NCBI RefSeq assembly: GCF_026013965.1
Contig: NZ_CP110341.1
Span: 1,922,001 to 1,986,000 of the forward strand
Direction: 5' to 3'
Origin: Brevibacterium sp. JSBI002
GTDB taxonomy: Bacteria; Actinomycetota; Actinomycetes; Actinomycetales; Brevibacteriaceae
DNA: 64,000 bases
Shown here in pieces: positions 35,483-45,416 of this stretch (positions are counted from its first letter, which is position 1; every line of letters starts with the position of its first letter). Both the position numbers and the translations under genes were made by a program. The notes below the pieces were generated by a model that saw only the letters and a list, made by a program, of their open reading frames with translations, had not been told where the DNA came from and did not search any database.

Positions 35483-37036
35483 TCACCTCTGACTTCCCTC
35501 CGCCGCGTCCAATGCGTCGGCTGCGGCGGCGGCACGCAGCACCGCTGCGGCCTTGTTCTCGGATTCCTGGTACTCGGTCTCGGGCACGGAGTCGGCGACG
35601 AGTCCGCCTCCGGCGTAGACGCTCATCGTGCCGTTCCGGAGCACCCCGGTGCGGATGGCGATGGCGAGGTCGAGGTCGCCGGTGAAGGACATATAGCCGA
35701 CCACTCCCCCGTAGAGTCCGCGTCCGACGGGTTCGAGTTCGTCGATGATCTGCAGCGCCCGGGGTTTGGGCGCACCCGACAGCGTGCCGGCGGGGAACGT
35801 CGCCCGCAGCACATCGATGGCGGTGGTTCCGGATTCGAGTTCGCCGCGCACGGTCGAGCTGATGTGCATGATGTGGCTGTAGCGGACGATGTCCATGAAC
35901 TCGCTGACGTCGATAGTTCCGGCCGCGCAGACCTTCGCCAGGTCGTTGCGGGCGAGGTCGACGAGCATGAGGTGCTCGGCTCGTTCCTTCTCATCGGCCA
36001 GGAGCTCTCGGGCCAGGGAGTCATCGGCTTCCGGTGTGGTCCCGCGAGGGCGGGAACCCGCGATCGGGTGCGTGACCACCTCTCCCGACCGGACGGTCAC
36101 GAGTGCTTCGGGTGAGGAGCCGATGATGCTCACCGGTTCCCCTCCGTCGTCATGGAGGTTGAGCAGGTACATGAAGGGGCTCGGGTTCGCATGCCGCAGC
36201 ATCCGGTACACGCTCAGCGCATCAGCCTCGCACGGTGTGTCGAAGCGCTGGCCGATGACGACCTGGAAGATCTCACCGTCGACGATCTTCTGCTTCGCCG
36301 TCTCCACACCGTCGAGGTACACCTGTGGCTGGGTGCGGGTGGACACCTCGGGGTCGGCCTTCCGGGGGCGCAGGACATCTGCCGGGCTGGGCTGCTGCAG
36401 ACGCTCGCACATCGCGGCGATGCGGGCGACTCCCGAGGCGTGGGCGTCGTCGATCCCGGTATCGGCGCCGTTGACGTTGAATACGTTGGCCACGAGGGTG
36501 ACCATTCCCGAATAGTGGTCGAAGACGGCGATGTCGCCGGGGATCATCAGCTGCACAGTCGGCAGGTGGTGTTCGTTGGGCCGCGGCGGCCCGAGCTTCT
36601 CGAAGCGACGGACGATGTCCCAACCGAAGTAGCCGACGAAGCTGGAGACCATGGGCGGCAGCTCCGATTCCGCCTCGGCCACGGCGAGGAGGTCGAGAGT
36701 GGCGGTGACCGCGTCGAGGACGTCGCCATCGGTGGGGACGCCGACCGGTGGGGTGCCGGTCCAGTGCAATCCGTCTGCGGTCGAGATGAGGGTGGCCACG
36801 GGCGCCGAGCCGATGAAGGAGTACCTGGCCCAGGATCCGGCGACGGCGGATTCGAAGAGGAAGCTGCCCGGTCCGCCGTCGGTGAGTTTGCGGTAGAGGC
36901 TCAGCGGGGTCTCCGAGTCCGCAAGCACCTGGGTGTGGACCGGCACCAGGCGATGGTCGGCGCCGAGGGCGCGGAACTCGTCGAGGCTGGGTCGGATCGG
37001 CAGGTCGGTGGGGTTCGCCGCTGGGTCAGTCGACAC
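35483..37036 (-). CDS. trpE: Anthranilate synthase component I
   Basis: Converts chorismate (with ammonia from TrpG) to anthranilate. The 517 residues carry the N-terminal tryptophan-feedback site region ([22 protein letters not shown]-type), [45 protein letters not shown], and [12 protein letters not shown] 37036 has GGAAGG 8 nt upstream and overlaps the hisI end by 11 bp, leaving no room for a trp leader peptide or attenuator. trpG is elsewhere. Confidence 0.96.
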   Translation of the reverse strand: MSTDPAANPTDLPIRPSLDEFRALGADHRLVPVHTQVLADSETPLSLYRKLTDGGPGSFLFESAVAGSWARYSFIGSAPVATLISTADGLHWTGTPPVGVPTDGDVLDAVTATLDLLAVAEAESELPPMVSSFVGYFGWDIVRRFEKLGPPRPNEHHLPTVQLMIPGDIAVFDHYSGMVTLVANVFNVNGADTGIDDAHASGVARIAAMCERLQQPSPADVLRPRKADPEVSTRTQPQVYLDGVETAKQKIVDGEIFQVVIGQRFDTPCEADALSVYRMLRHANPSPFMYLLNLHDDGGEPVSIIGSSPEALVTVRSGEVVTHPIAGSRPRGTTPEADDSLARELLADEKERAEHLMLVDLARNDLAKVCAAGTIDVSEFMDIVRYSHIMHISSTVRGELESGTTAIDVLRATFPAGTLSGAPKPRALQIIDELEPVGRGLYGGVVGYMSFTGDLDLAIAIRTGVLRNGTMSVYAGGGLVADSVPETEYQESENKAAAVLRAAAAADALDAAEGSQR

Positions 37037-37382
37037 TGATGGTCCTTCCGGTGAAGCAGGTCGGGGTGTTCGTATGGCAGGCGGGTCCGGTCTGGTCGAC
37101 GAGCATGAGCAGGGCGTCGGCATCACAGTCGAGACTGAGCGAGCGGACGTGCTGGACATGACCCGAGGTCTCCCCCTTCACCCAGTATTCCTGCCGGGAT
37201 CGGGACCAGTAGGTGGCCCGGTTCGTCTCCAGTGTGCGGGAGACGGCTTCGACGTCCATCCACGCGAGCATGAGCACCTCTGCGCTCGTGGCCTCTTGGA
37301 CGATGACAGGGATGAGCCCGTCGGCGTTCGTTCGGATGATCTCCCGCCAGTTCTCCGGAGTCGCGTCGATGTCCCTGCTCAT
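37026..37382 (-). CDS. hisI: Phosphoribosyl-AMP cyclohydrolase
   Basis: Opens the purine ring of PR-AMP in histidine synthesis. The 118 residues match the monofunctional HisI type. Metal-binding residues are in LDCDADALL (about 87-95) and [10 protein letters not shown] (about 102-111), and MLAWMD is conserved. ATG 37382 overlaps the hisF stop as ATGA, and the 3' end overlaps trpE. Confidence 0.96.
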   Translation of the reverse strand: MSRDIDATPENWREIIRTNADGLIPVIVQEATSAEVLMLAWMDVEAVSRTLETNRATYWSRSRQEYWVKGETSGHVQHVRSLSLDCDADALLMLVDQTGPACHTNTPTCFTGRTISVD

Positions 37383-38143
37383 CGGACGTCGATTCCCTCC
37401 GCGCGCAGGGCGTCCTTCACCTCGGCGATGCTCAGGGTGCCGAAGTGGAAGACGCTGGCAGCCAACAGGGCGTCGGCTCCGGCTTCCACTGCTGGAGCGA
37501 AGTGTTCGACCTTTCCGGCGCCGCCCGAGGCGATGAGCGGTACGTCGACGGCGGCGCGGGCGGCGCGGATGAGTTCGAGGTCGAACCCCTCACGTGTGCC
37601 ATCGGCGTCGATGGAGTTGAGCAGGATCTCGCCGACCCCGCGGTCGGCGGCTTCCCGGATCCAGTCGATGGCGCAGCGGCCCGTGCCTTCGCGGCCGCCG
37701 CGAGTGGTGACCTCGAAGCCGGATTCCGTACTCGCGCCCTGAGCGCGGCGGGCATCGAGAGAGAGGACGAGGACCTGGTTGCCGAAGTGTCGGGATATCT
37801 CGCTGATGAGTTCCGGGTTCTTCACCGCCGAGGTGTTGACCGAGACCTTGTCGGCTCCGTCGCGCAGCAGCCGGTCGACGTCGGCGACGCTGCGGATCCC
37901 TCCGCCGACGGTGAGCGGGATGAAGACCTCTTCGGCGCAGGCGCGGACGACGTCGTGGACGGTCTCCCGGTCACCGCTGCTGGCCGTGACGTCGAGGAAA
38001 GTGAGTTCGTCGGCTCCGGACTCGCCGTAGCGGCGGGCGAGCTCGACGGGATCGCCGGCGTCCCTGAGGTCGGCGAACTTCACTCCCTTGACGACGCGTC
38101 CGCCGTCCACGTCCAGACAGGGGATGACTCTGACAGCTACCAC
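37379..38143 (-). CDS. hisF: Imidazole glycerol phosphate synthase cyclase subunit
   Basis: Forms imidazole glycerol phosphate and AICAR from PRFAR and ammonia. The 254-residue barrel shows the catalytic Asp in [12 protein letters not shown] (about residue 11) and LSLDARR (about 129), TVGGGIRS, and [13 protein letters not shown] 38143 has AGGAGG 5 nt upstream, a strong site. hisH, hisA, hisB, hisC and hisD are not in the window. Confidence 0.96.
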   Translation of the reverse strand: MVAVRVIPCLDVDGGRVVKGVKFADLRDAGDPVELARRYGESGADELTFLDVTASSGDRETVHDVVRACAEEVFIPLTVGGGIRSVADVDRLLRDGADKVSVNTSAVKNPELISEISRHFGNQVLVLSLDARRAQGASTESGFEVTTRGGREGTGRCAIDWIREAADRGVGEILLNSIDADGTREGFDLELIRAARAAVDVPLIASGGAGKVEHFAPAVEAGADALLAASVFHFGTLSIAEVKDALRAEGIDVR

Positions 38144-38152
38144 GCAGTCCTC

Positions 38153-39654
38153 CTAGATTCCCAGGCCCCGGTAGCGATCCATTCGGCGGGCCAGGCGCCT
38201 GGCCGAAGGTTCGCGCATGAGCGAGATGAGTTCGTATTCGAGTGTCTCACCGACCCTGGCGACGAAGTCGAGCGGTTCGTCGCTGGCGTCGGAATGTTCA
38301 GCGATGATTCGGTCGACGACTCCGTTGGCCTGCAGCATGGGAGCGTGCACGCCCTGGCTCTGAGCCATCTCGGCGGCTCTCTCGGTCGTGCGGTGCACGA
38401 TCGCCGAGGCGCCTTCGGGCGGCAGGGGCGAGAGCCAGCCGTGTTCGGCGCTGAGCACCCGATCGGTCGGGATGAGGGCCAGTGCTCCGCCCCCGGATCC
38501 CTCACCGAGGATGAGCGAGACGGACGGAGCGTCGAGGTTGGCGAGGTCGGCGAGGCTGCGGGCGATCTCGCCGGCGATGCCGCCTTCTTCGGCTTCCTTC
38601 GACAGAGCCGCGCCGGGGGTGTCGATGACGGTCACGAGCGGCAGGTGCAGCTCCGCGGCCAATCGCATTCCGCGTCTGGCCTCACGCAGGGCCGCCGGGC
38701 CCATCGGTTCGCGGGAGTCCTGCCGGAATCGGTCCTGGCCGAGAACGATGCACGGTGCGGAACCGAACTTCGCGAGGGCCAGCAGCAGTCCGGGGTCCTT
38801 CTCCCCTTCGCCGGTGCCGTTGAGCGGCAGCACGGTGTTCGCTGCGGTGCGCAGCAGATCACGGACCCCGGGTCGTTCGGGGCGACGCGAGCTGGTGATA
38901 GCGGCCCAGGCATCGGAGTTCGGGTCGACGCTGTCCGGGGCCGTGTCCGGGTCCGGCACCGAGCTGGGAACCTCCTTGGCGCCCATGAGCACGTCGAGGA
39001 CGCGGGAGACCGTGCCGGCGATGCGTTCGGGTCCGATGACGGCGTCGACGATGCCCATCTTGTGCAGGTTCTCCCCGGTCTGCACGTTCTCCGGAAACTT
39101 CTCTCCGTAGATGGCCTCGAATACTCGAGGGCCTAGGAATCCGATGAGGGATCCGGGTTCGGCAACGGTGACGTGCCCCAGCGATCCCCAGGAGGCGAAG
39201 ACTCCTCCGGTGGTGGGATGGCGCAGGTAGACGAGGTAGGGCAGTCCGGCCTTGCGATGGGCGATGACGGCGTTCGTGATCTTCACCATCGACAGGAAGG
39301 CGATGGTGCCCTCCTGCATGCGGGTGCCGCCAGAGGCGGGACCGGCCAGCAGGGGCAGCCCTTCGAGGGTCGCACGTTCGATGGCATCGACGAGGCGTTC
39401 GGCCGCGGCCACGCCGATCGACCCGGCGAGGAAGCGGAATTCGCCGGCGATCACGGCCACGCGACGGCCGGCGATGGTGCCTTCGCCGGTGATGATGGAT
39501 TCGTCGACTCCGGACTTCTGCGCCGCGGCTTCGAGTTCAGCAGCATAGGCGTCAGAGATCCCGCCGGCGGCTGGACGGGAGTGGTGTCCCAGGACAGATA
39601 GGATCCTTCGTCGAGGACGATGTCGACGAGCTCGAGTGCGTTGAGACGCGTCAT
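38153..39654 (-). CDS. Acyl-CoA carboxylase carboxyltransferase (AccD/AccA type), apparent frameshift
   Basis: A fused carboxyltransferase transferring carboxyl from biotin to an acyl-CoA. Typical blocks are GEFRFLAGSIGVAAAERLV, GPASGGTRMQEG, YLRHPTTGGVFASWGSLGH, EPGSLIGFLGPRV in the first half and GIAGEIARSLADL, GEGSGGGALAL in the second. The natural N-terminus, MTRLNALELVDIVLDEGSY from ATG 39654, is in a different frame from the rest. One extra base in the run at 39560-39562 would restore an uninterrupted frame of 500 residues. No start codon exists early in the downstream frame. It is either a one-base deletion, making it a pseudogene, or a sequence error. Confidence 0.75.
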
Positions 39655-39665
39655 GGCGTTTCCGT

Positions 39666-40865
39666 TCAGTTTCCGTCGGCGAGCCACGCCACGATGGATT
39701 CCGCGTCTTCGTCGAGCAGCGGCGGGGCATCGTGAGCGGTGCGGGTGGTTTCGACCTCACCGGAGGAATCGGAGTCGAAGAAGCGCAGCGGCGGTCCGGG
39801 CAGGTCGATGTCGCCGAGCACGGGGTGGTCGACCGAGACCTTGAGTCCCTGGCTGAGTGCCTGCTCCCACTGGTAGACCTCGGGCAGGGTGCGCACCGTG
39901 CCGGACGGGATTCCCGCCTCGGTGAGCCTGTTCAGCAGATCGGCTGCGTCGTAGGCGGAGAAGCGGTCTTCGATGAGTTCGATGACGGCGGCCCGGTTGT
40001 CCACGCGCTCGGAGTTGACGGCCATGCCCTCGGCGGCGGGATCGATGTCGAAGGCAGTGCAGAACTTCTGCCACAGGTTCTCGTTGCCCACGGAGATCTG
40101 CACGGCGCCGTCGCGGCAGTTGAAGAGTCCGTAGGGCGACAGCGACGGGTGGTGGTTGCCGCCGGGCTGCGGTTCCTGACCGGCGACCGTGGCCCGGGTG
40201 CCCTGGAAGGCGTGGACGCCGACCATTCCCGCGATGAGCGAGGTGCGCACGACCTTGCCCTTGCCGGTGCGTTCGCGTTCGAGCAGGGCCGCCAGCACGC
40301 CGTATGAGCCGTAGATTCCGGCCAGCAGGTCAGCGATCGGCACGCCCACGCGCTGCATATCATCGGGTCCCGAGCCGGTCAGCGACATCAGCCCGGCTTC
40401 GCCCTGGGCGATCTGGTCATAGCCGGCGCGGGAGGCTTCCGGACCGTCGTGGCCGAATCCGGTGATGGACAGGATGACCAGGCGCGGGTTGATCTCCATG
40501 CAGCGGGCGGTGGAGAAGCCGAGTCGGTCGAGGACACCGGAGCGGAAGTTCTCGATGAGAACATCGGCGCGTGCGATGAGTCCGGTCAGGGTGTCCTTGC
40601 CCGTGTCGGATTTGAGGTCGAGGGCGATGGATTCCTTGTTGCGGTTGCACGAGAAGAAGTAGGTGGCCTGAGGATTGTCCGCAGGCCCGACGAAGGGAGG
40701 TCCCCACGACCGCGAATCATCGCCCTTGCCGGGGTTCTCGACCTTGATCACCCGCGCGCCGAGATCGCCGAACATCATTCCTGCATGAGGGCCGGCCAGG
40801 GCACGAGAGAGATCGACGACGGTGTATCCGGTCAGGGGGCCTGCCTCGGGTGTCTCGTTCGCCAT
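39666..40865 (-). CDS. CaiB/BaiF family CoA transferase
   Basis: A 399-residue family III CoA transferase, which moves CoA between acids via an aspartyl-CoA anhydride. VVDLSRALAGPHAGMMFGDLGARVIKVE is the expected N-terminus, and the catalytic Asp is in SRAGYDQIAQGEAG (about residue 164). A C-terminal GIPSGTVRTLPEV follows. The substrate is unknown; members act on formyl-, carnitinyl-, succinyl- or methylmalyl-type CoAs. A strong AAGGAGG lies 7 nt before ATG 40865. It sits 11 nt before the carboxyltransferase gene, so the two may form one acyl-CoA pathway embedded in the his cluster. Confidence 0.9.
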   Translation of the reverse strand: MANETPEAGPLTGYTVVDLSRALAGPHAGMMFGDLGARVIKVENPGKGDDSRSWGPPFVGPADNPQATYFFSCNRNKESIALDLKSDTGKDTLTGLIARADVLIENFRSGVLDRLGFSTARCMEINPRLVILSITGFGHDGPEASRAGYDQIAQGEAGLMSLTGSGPDDMQRVGVPIADLLAGIYGSYGVLAALLERERTGKGKVVRTSLIAGMVGVHAFQGTRATVAGQEPQPGGNHHPSLSPYGLFNCRDGAVQISVGNENLWQKFCTAFDIDPAAEGMAVNSERVDNRAAVIELIEDRFSAYDAADLLNRLTEAGIPSGTVRTLPEVYQWEQALSQGLKVSVDHPVLGDIDLPGPPLRFFDSDSSGEVETTRTAHDAPPLLDEDAESIVAWLADGN

Positions 40866-40867
40866 TC

Positions 40868-41329
40868 CTAATCCTCCTTGAAGTGGGTGCGTCTCTTGAT
40901 GAGCATACGCAATCGTGCGACCTCCGCATGGGCGCGGCGACCGTCTGCGTGCTGGATCGCCATCACCGCGCAGGTGGTGCCGTCCGTGAGGTCCAACAGG
41001 GGCCACGGATCATCGCCCTCGGGTGAGAACGTCACACCGAGGATCTGTCCCCATTCGAACCGACGGGTGCGCACCATGTTCTTGACCACCAGACCGTCCT
41101 CGGTGGGCCGGGCCTGGATATCGGAGATGCGCAGCAGGGCGGCTCCGAAGAGAATGCCCAGCAGGTTCATCCATATCATGTCGAGCACTGTCCACGGTTC
41201 CCAGTCCACGACGAACAGCGCCACGGACAGGACCGCGAACCCAGCGGTCACGGCAACGGCACCGACGATGCTGACGACGCGCACCTGGCGGGGCCGGAAC
41301 ACGGCCAGATCAGATTCGGCAGGCGCCAA
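40868..41329 (-). CDS. PH-domain membrane protein
   Basis: A 153-residue protein with two N-terminal hydrophobic segments (about 17-40 and 45-66). A short bacterial PH-like domain follows (TEDGLVVKNMVRTRRFEWGQILGVTF), ending in a basic tail. Such proteins are often encoded between hisG and neighbouring genes in Actinobacteria; no function is known. The start is weakly supported: TTG 41329 overlaps hisG by 20 bp, and GTG 41302 is an alternative. Neither has a clear Shine-Dalgarno site. Confidence 0.7.
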   Translation of the reverse strand: MAPAESDLAVFRPRQVRVVSIVGAVAVTAGFAVLSVALFVVDWEPWTVLDMIWMNLLGILFGAALLRISDIQARPTEDGLVVKNMVRTRRFEWGQILGVTFSPEGDDPWPLLDLTDGTTCAVMAIQHADGRRAHAEVARLRMLIKRRTHFKED

Positions 41330-42149
41330 TGTTCGTCACCAGAATCGCACGCGCCCCGACTCCGTAGAGCCGGTCCATGACGTTGTTGACTTCCTTCGCT
41401 TCGACCATGACGCGCACAGCGACCCACCCGGTCTCCTGCAGCGGGGACACGGTCGGGGATTCGAGCCCCGGGGTCAGCGAGATCGCCTCGGGAACCAGGC
41501 GCTGTTCGATGTTGTAGTCGACGAGCACATACTGGCGGGCGACCATGACCGATTCGAGGCGGCGTTTGAGCACGCCGATGCGGGATTCGGCTCCGTCGCG
41601 CTGGATGAGCACACCTTCTGATTCGAGCAGCGGCTCGCCGAAGGTTTCGAGTCCCGCGGCGCGCAGCGTGGAGCCGGTCTCGACGACATCGGCGATGGCG
41701 TCGGCGACTCCGAGCTGGATGGAGACCTCGATCGCTCCGTCGAGCTGCACAGTCGTCGCTTCGATTCCGCGTCGCTGCAGGTCGGCTTCCACGAGGTTCG
41801 GGAAGCTCGTGGCGATGCGGGCACCGGCCAGCTGCTCGGCCGAAGTGAAGGAGCCGACGGTGCCGGCGTAGAAGAACCGCGAGGCGCCGAATCCGAGTCC
41901 GAGCACCTCATCGGCCTCGGCCTGTGACTCGAGCAGAAGATCACGACCGGTGATTCCGGCGTCGAGGATGCCCGAGCCGACGTAGATGGCGATGTCGCGG
42001 GGACGCAGGTAGAAGAATTCGACTCCGTTGACCTCGTCCTGATGGACCAGGGTCTTGGTTCCGCGTCGAGTGGAGTATCCGGCCTCGCTGAGCATGTCGG
42101 AGGCGGCTTCGGACAGTGCGCCCTTGTTGGGCACGGCTACACGCAGCAT
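41310..42149 (-). CDS. hisG: ATP phosphoribosyltransferase
   Basis: First, feedback-inhibited step of histidine synthesis. The 279 residues make this the long, HisZ-independent form, with a C-terminal ACT-like regulatory domain (about 205-279). MLRVAVPNKGALSE, the PRPP loop region DVVETGSTLRAAGL, and SGILDAGITGRD are present. ATG 42149 has AAAGGGA 5 nt upstream. hisE lies 53 nt upstream. Confidence 0.96.
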   Translation of the reverse strand: MLRVAVPNKGALSEAASDMLSEAGYSTRRGTKTLVHQDEVNGVEFFYLRPRDIAIYVGSGILDAGITGRDLLLESQAEADEVLGLGFGASRFFYAGTVGSFTSAEQLAGARIATSFPNLVEADLQRRGIEATTVQLDGAIEVSIQLGVADAIADVVETGSTLRAAGLETFGEPLLESEGVLIQRDGAESRIGVLKRRLESVMVARQYVLVDYNIEQRLVPEAISLTPGLESPTVSPLQETGWVAVRVMVEAKEVNNVMDRLYGVGARAILVTNIGACRI

Positions 42150-42202
42150 GGGGTCCCTTTGGAGTTCGATGGCGTCGGGTCGGTCAGGTTCGTGGGAGGG
42201 TC

Positions 42203-42466
42203 TTACAGGTGGGTGTTGACGTCGTCGAGGGTCAGTCCCTTGGCGATCATCATCACCTGTACGTGGTAGAGCAGCTGCGAGATCTCCTCGGCGAGCTCTT
42301 CCTTGGTTTCGTATTCGGCGGCCATCCACACTTCGGCGGCCTCTTCCACGACCTTCTTGCCGATCGCATGGACTCCGGCGTCGAGTTCGGCCACGGTCTT
42401 CGAACCGGTGGGGCGATCGAGGGATTTCTGCTGGAGTTCGGCGTAGAGAGTCTCAAAGGTCTTCAC
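42203..42466 (-). CDS. hisE: Phosphoribosyl-ATP pyrophosphatase
   Basis: Hydrolyses PR-ATP to PR-AMP. The 87-residue MazG-like helical protein has [12 protein letters not shown] and the second-helix [14 protein letters not shown]. It is monofunctional, with HisI encoded separately about 5 kb downstream. GTG 42466 is directly preceded by GGAGAA and, before that, TAGGCT 6 nt upstream. It is a candidate first gene of the his-trp cluster, since pnuC stops 100 nt upstream. Confidence 0.94.
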   Translation of the reverse strand: MKTFETLYAELQQKSLDRPTGSKTVAELDAGVHAIGKKVVEEAAEVWMAAEYETKEELAEEISQLLYHVQVMMIAKGLTLDDVNTHL

Positions 42467-42472
42467 TTCTCC

Positions 42473-42478
42473 AGCCTA
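42473..42478 (-). promoter_or_regulatory. hisE -10 hexamer (possible his-trp cluster promoter)
   Basis: TAGGCT on the minus strand, 6 nt before GTG 42466. No -35 match. Confidence 0.35.
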
Positions 42479-42565
42479 ATGCATCCGCATCGGCCGCAGC
42501 ATTCGGGGTCTCATGTTCTAAAACGCGGCGGACCCGGGTCTCACCGGTGCGACCGGAGGCTGACC

Positions 42566-43231
42566 TCAGTCCTCGGGGTCGCGGCCGATGTCGGTTGCCG
42601 GACGGTGAGGCGCAGAGATCGTCTGTCGTGACCGCTTCGACCAGTCGACGAGTCCGAGGATGACCATGACGAGGAAGAACAGGTACACGGCACCGGAGAA
42701 GACGAGTCCGCCGGAGATCGCCAACGGGATGCCGACGAGGTCGACGGCGAGCCAGACGAACCAGAATTCGACGATGGCCCGGCCCTGGGCGTACATGGCC
42801 ACGATCGAACCGATGAAGATATAGGCATCGGGGTAGGGGTTCCAGGACCATCCGCCCAGGGCGAGGACCCAGCCGAAGACTCCGGTGCCGATGACGAGAG
42901 CTGCGAGCAGGATCGCCCGTTCCTTCCAGCTCGCCCAGCGGACGAGGACTTCACCGGCTGCGGCCTTGGACTTCTTCCATTGCGTCCATCCCCAGACCGC
43001 GGCGACGATGATGACGACCTGCCGAGAGGCGTTGCCGCCGAGGCCGGCGGAGAGGCTGGCGGAGAAGAGGAGGATGGAGCCGAGGATCTGCACCGGCCAG
43101 GACAGGATGTTCCGGCGCAGCGCCAGGACGACCGTGGCCAGCGCACAGATGTTGCCGAAAAGGTCGGAGTACGGCACAGGCTTGCCCAGCAGTTCGAATG
43201 CCGGGGTGTTCAACCAGTCGAACAGGTCCAT
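42566..43231 (-). CDS. pnuC: Nicotinamide riboside transporter PnuC family protein
   Basis: A 221-residue membrane protein with seven or eight hydrophobic segments. Family features are the N-terminal region with ALATVVLALRRNILSWPVQILGS, the WGWTQW substrate-site motif (W-x-x-W, about 80-86), and the final helices with EFWFVWLAVDLV. It takes up nicotinamide riboside by facilitated diffusion coupled to phosphorylation inside the cell. No NAD riboswitch is visible in the 50-nt gap before it. Confidence 0.9.
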   Translation of the reverse strand: MDLFDWLNTPAFELLGKPVPYSDLFGNICALATVVLALRRNILSWPVQILGSILLFSASLSAGLGGNASRQVVIIVAAVWGWTQWKKSKAAAGEVLVRWASWKERAILLAALVIGTGVFGWVLALGGWSWNPYPDAYIFIGSIVAMYAQGRAIVEFWFVWLAVDLVGIPLAISGGLVFSGAVYLFFLVMVILGLVDWSKRSRQTISAPHRPATDIGRDPED

Positions 43232-43251
43232 CGCAGGCTCTCTTCAGGTGT

Positions 43252-43274
43252 GGGCCGTAAGCATAGTCCGGCCC
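43252..43274 (-). terminator. Weak hairpin after rpe
   Basis: GGGCCG / CGGCCC, a perfect 6-bp stem with 11-nt loop, 7 nt past the rpe stop and 20 nt before pnuC. It may partly separate the two genes. Confidence 0.4.
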
Positions 43275-43281
43275 GGTTCGG

Positions 43282-43944
43282 TCAGTGGGTGTGTGCGGCG
43301 GCGAGGGTGCGGAGTTCGCTGATGGCGGCTGCCGCATCGTCGGCACCGTAGACGGCGGAGCCGGCGACGAGGACGTCGGCGCCGGCGTCGACGACACGGT
43401 CGATCGTCGCCGCGGAGACTCCCCCGTCGACCTGCAGCTTGATCTCGAGTCCGGCAGCAGAGATCGCTTCGCGGGTCCGCGTGATCTTCGGCAGGCACAC
43501 GTCGAGGAACTTCTGACCGCCGAATCCGGGTTCGACGGTCATGATGAGGATCTGGTCGAATTCGCCGAGGAGGTCGATGAAGGGTTCGATCGGGGTGGCA
43601 GGCTTGAGGGCGAGGCTGGCCTTGGCCCCGAGACGGCGCAGTTCCCGAGCGAGACGGACGGGGGCGGCAGCCGCCTCGGCGTGGAAGGTCACCGAGGCGC
43701 AGCCGATCTCCGCGTACACGGGAGCATTGCGGTCGGCATCGGCGATCATCAGGTGGGCGTCGAGCGGGATCGGTGAGATCGCCTGGATGCGTTCGACGAC
43801 GGGCGGGCCGAAGGTGAGGTTCGGCACGAAATGGTTGTCCATGACGTCGATATGGGCCATATCGGCGGTGCTGATCTTGGTAAGCTCACCGCGCAGATCG
43901 GAGAAGTCCGAGGACAGGATGGAGGGGTTGATATCGATCGACAT
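43282..43944 (-). CDS. rpe: Ribulose-phosphate 3-epimerase
   Basis: Interconverts ribulose 5-phosphate and xylulose 5-phosphate in the pentose phosphate pathway. The 220-residue barrel has [10 protein letters not shown], the metal and catalytic residues in [29 protein letters not shown], and LQVDGGV. ATG 43944 is 3 nt after the rsmB stop. Confidence 0.96.
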   Translation of the reverse strand: MSIDINPSILSSDFSDLRGELTKISTADMAHIDVMDNHFVPNLTFGPPVVERIQAISPIPLDAHLMIADADRNAPVYAEIGCASVTFHAEAAAAPVRLARELRRLGAKASLALKPATPIEPFIDLLGEFDQILIMTVEPGFGGQKFLDVCLPKITRTREAISAAGLEIKLQVDGGVSAATIDRVVDAGADVLVAGSAVYGADDAAAAISELRTLAAAHTH

Positions 43945-43947
43945 GGG

Positions 43948-45411
43948 TCATTTCGCCTTTCGCAGGAGAGCCAGGAACATTCCGTCGCTGTTGTGGACAT
44001 GGGGCCAGAGCTGGGCGTATCGCCCGCCTTCACGGTTCACCGACGCGAACGACTCCGACTCGCTGCCGGTGATCGCCGACAGCACGGCCGGGGTGTCGAG
44101 GATCTCGATGTCCGCACTTCCCGCTTTGGCTCGCAGGCGCAGAACCTCGTCGACGATGAGCACGGTCTCGGCGTAATGCGGTGAGCACGTCGAGTAGGCG
44201 ACCACTCCCCCTGGTGCGCAGGCGTCGAGGGCGGCAGAGAGCAGTTCGCGCTGGAGTCCGGTCAGTGCCGTGATGTCGTCGGGCGACCTGCGGTAGCGGG
44301 CTTCGGGGCGGCGGCGCAGGGCGCCGAGTCCGGAGCAGGGCACGTCGACGAGGATCTTCGAGTAGGGTCCGCGAGCGTCGCGGCCGTCGCGGACGGCGGC
44401 GGTGACATTGGTCAGCGCCTTGGTGGAGTCGCGGACGAGGTCGACACGGTGCTCGCTGGAGTCGAAGGCCTCCAAGGTCGTCGATTCGCCCGCGGCTCTG
44501 GCTGCGAGGACGGCTGCCTTGCCTCCGGGTCCTGCGCACAGATCGGCCCAGGTTCCGATGGGTGCGTCGATATCGGCCAGAGCGAGGGCGACGAGCGCGG
44601 AACCTTCGTCCTGGACGCGGGCGCGTCCGTCGGCCACGGCTGCCACGTCTCGGGGCACTGCGGTCTCCAGGGTGACGCCGATCGGCGACAGCGGAGTGGG
44701 TTCACCCGGCAGTTCGGCGCGATCGATGAGTCCGGGCAGGGCGGTCACGCCGACCTTTGCGGGAGCGTTGTCGGCTTCGAGGAGGGCTTCGAGCTCGGCG
44801 GCATCGCGGCCGTGTCCCTTGAGCGCCTGGTTCAGTGCACGGACGACCCATTCGGGATGGGAGTGTTCGATCGCGAGTCGGGTGGTCTCGTCGGCCTCGG
44901 CGGTGACGCGGTCGAGCCACTCGGCGGGTTCGGCTTCCGAGATGCGGCGGAGCACGGCATTGACGAATCCGGCGGTCTTCGCCGCCGATCGTTTGACCAC
45001 GGCCACGGTTTCGGACAGTGCAGCATGGTTGGGCACCCGCATCGACAGCAGCTGGTGGGCGCCGAGCCGCATTGCGGCCAGGGGTTCGGGATCGATCTTG
45101 TCGACGGCTCGGGACGAGGCGATTTCGATGACCGCATCGTAGAACTTCTGCCGACGCAGGGTACCGTAGGTGAGCTCGGTGGTGAAGGCAGCGTCCTGAG
45201 CGCCCATATGGGTGCGGGAGAGTTTGGCCGGCAGCAGCAGGTTCGCGTAGGCGTCTTTCGTCGCCACGTCGAGGAGGACTTCCCAGGCGATGCGCCGCGG
45301 CAGGTTCTTACCCGCTCGCTCTGCATTTCGGGGGCCGCCTCGGCGCTGCCCGCGATTGCCGTCGTTGCCGCGGCTGCCGCCTCGGCGGTCTCTGCCTGCT
45401 GACTCAGCCAT
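43948..45411 (-). CDS. rsmB: 16S rRNA (cytosine-967-C5)-methyltransferase family
   Basis: The 487 residues comprise a basic, Arg/Gly-rich N-terminus (about 1-35), a NusB-like RNA-binding domain (about 40-170), and the SAM methyltransferase domain. The latter has DLCAGPGGKAAVLA, VDVPCSGLGALRR (the PCS cysteine) and YSTCSP (the nucleophile TC). The methylated base is inferred from E. coli RsmB. It is 5 nt downstream of fmt, a common pairing. Confidence 0.94.
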   Translation of the reverse strand: MAESAGRDRRGGSRGNDGNRGQRRGGPRNAERAGKNLPRRIAWEVLLDVATKDAYANLLLPAKLSRTHMGAQDAAFTTELTYGTLRRQKFYDAVIEIASSRAVDKIDPEPLAAMRLGAHQLLSMRVPNHAALSETVAVVKRSAAKTAGFVNAVLRRISEAEPAEWLDRVTAEADETTRLAIEHSHPEWVVRALNQALKGHGRDAAELEALLEADNAPAKVGVTALPGLIDRAELPGEPTPLSPIGVTLETAVPRDVAAVADGRARVQDEGSALVALALADIDAPIGTWADLCAGPGGKAAVLAARAAGESTTLEAFDSSEHRVDLVRDSTKALTNVTAAVRDGRDARGPYSKILVDVPCSGLGALRRRPEARYRRSPDDITALTGLQRELLSAALDACAPGGVVAYSTCSPHYAETVLIVDEVLRLRAKAGSADIEILDTPAVLSAITGSESESFASVNREGGRYAQLWPHVHNSDGMFLALLRKAK

Positions 45412-45416
45412 GGCTC

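Noticed and set aside
37026..37120. trp leader peptide and attenuator before trpE
   Set aside because: trpE starts inside hisI by 11 bp, so there is no leader. No Trp-rich small frame with a terminator was found.
38153..39654. Programmed -1 frameshift in the carboxyltransferase gene
   Set aside because: No X-XXY-YYZ slippery heptamer or downstream pseudoknot is apparent at the join; an indel is simpler.
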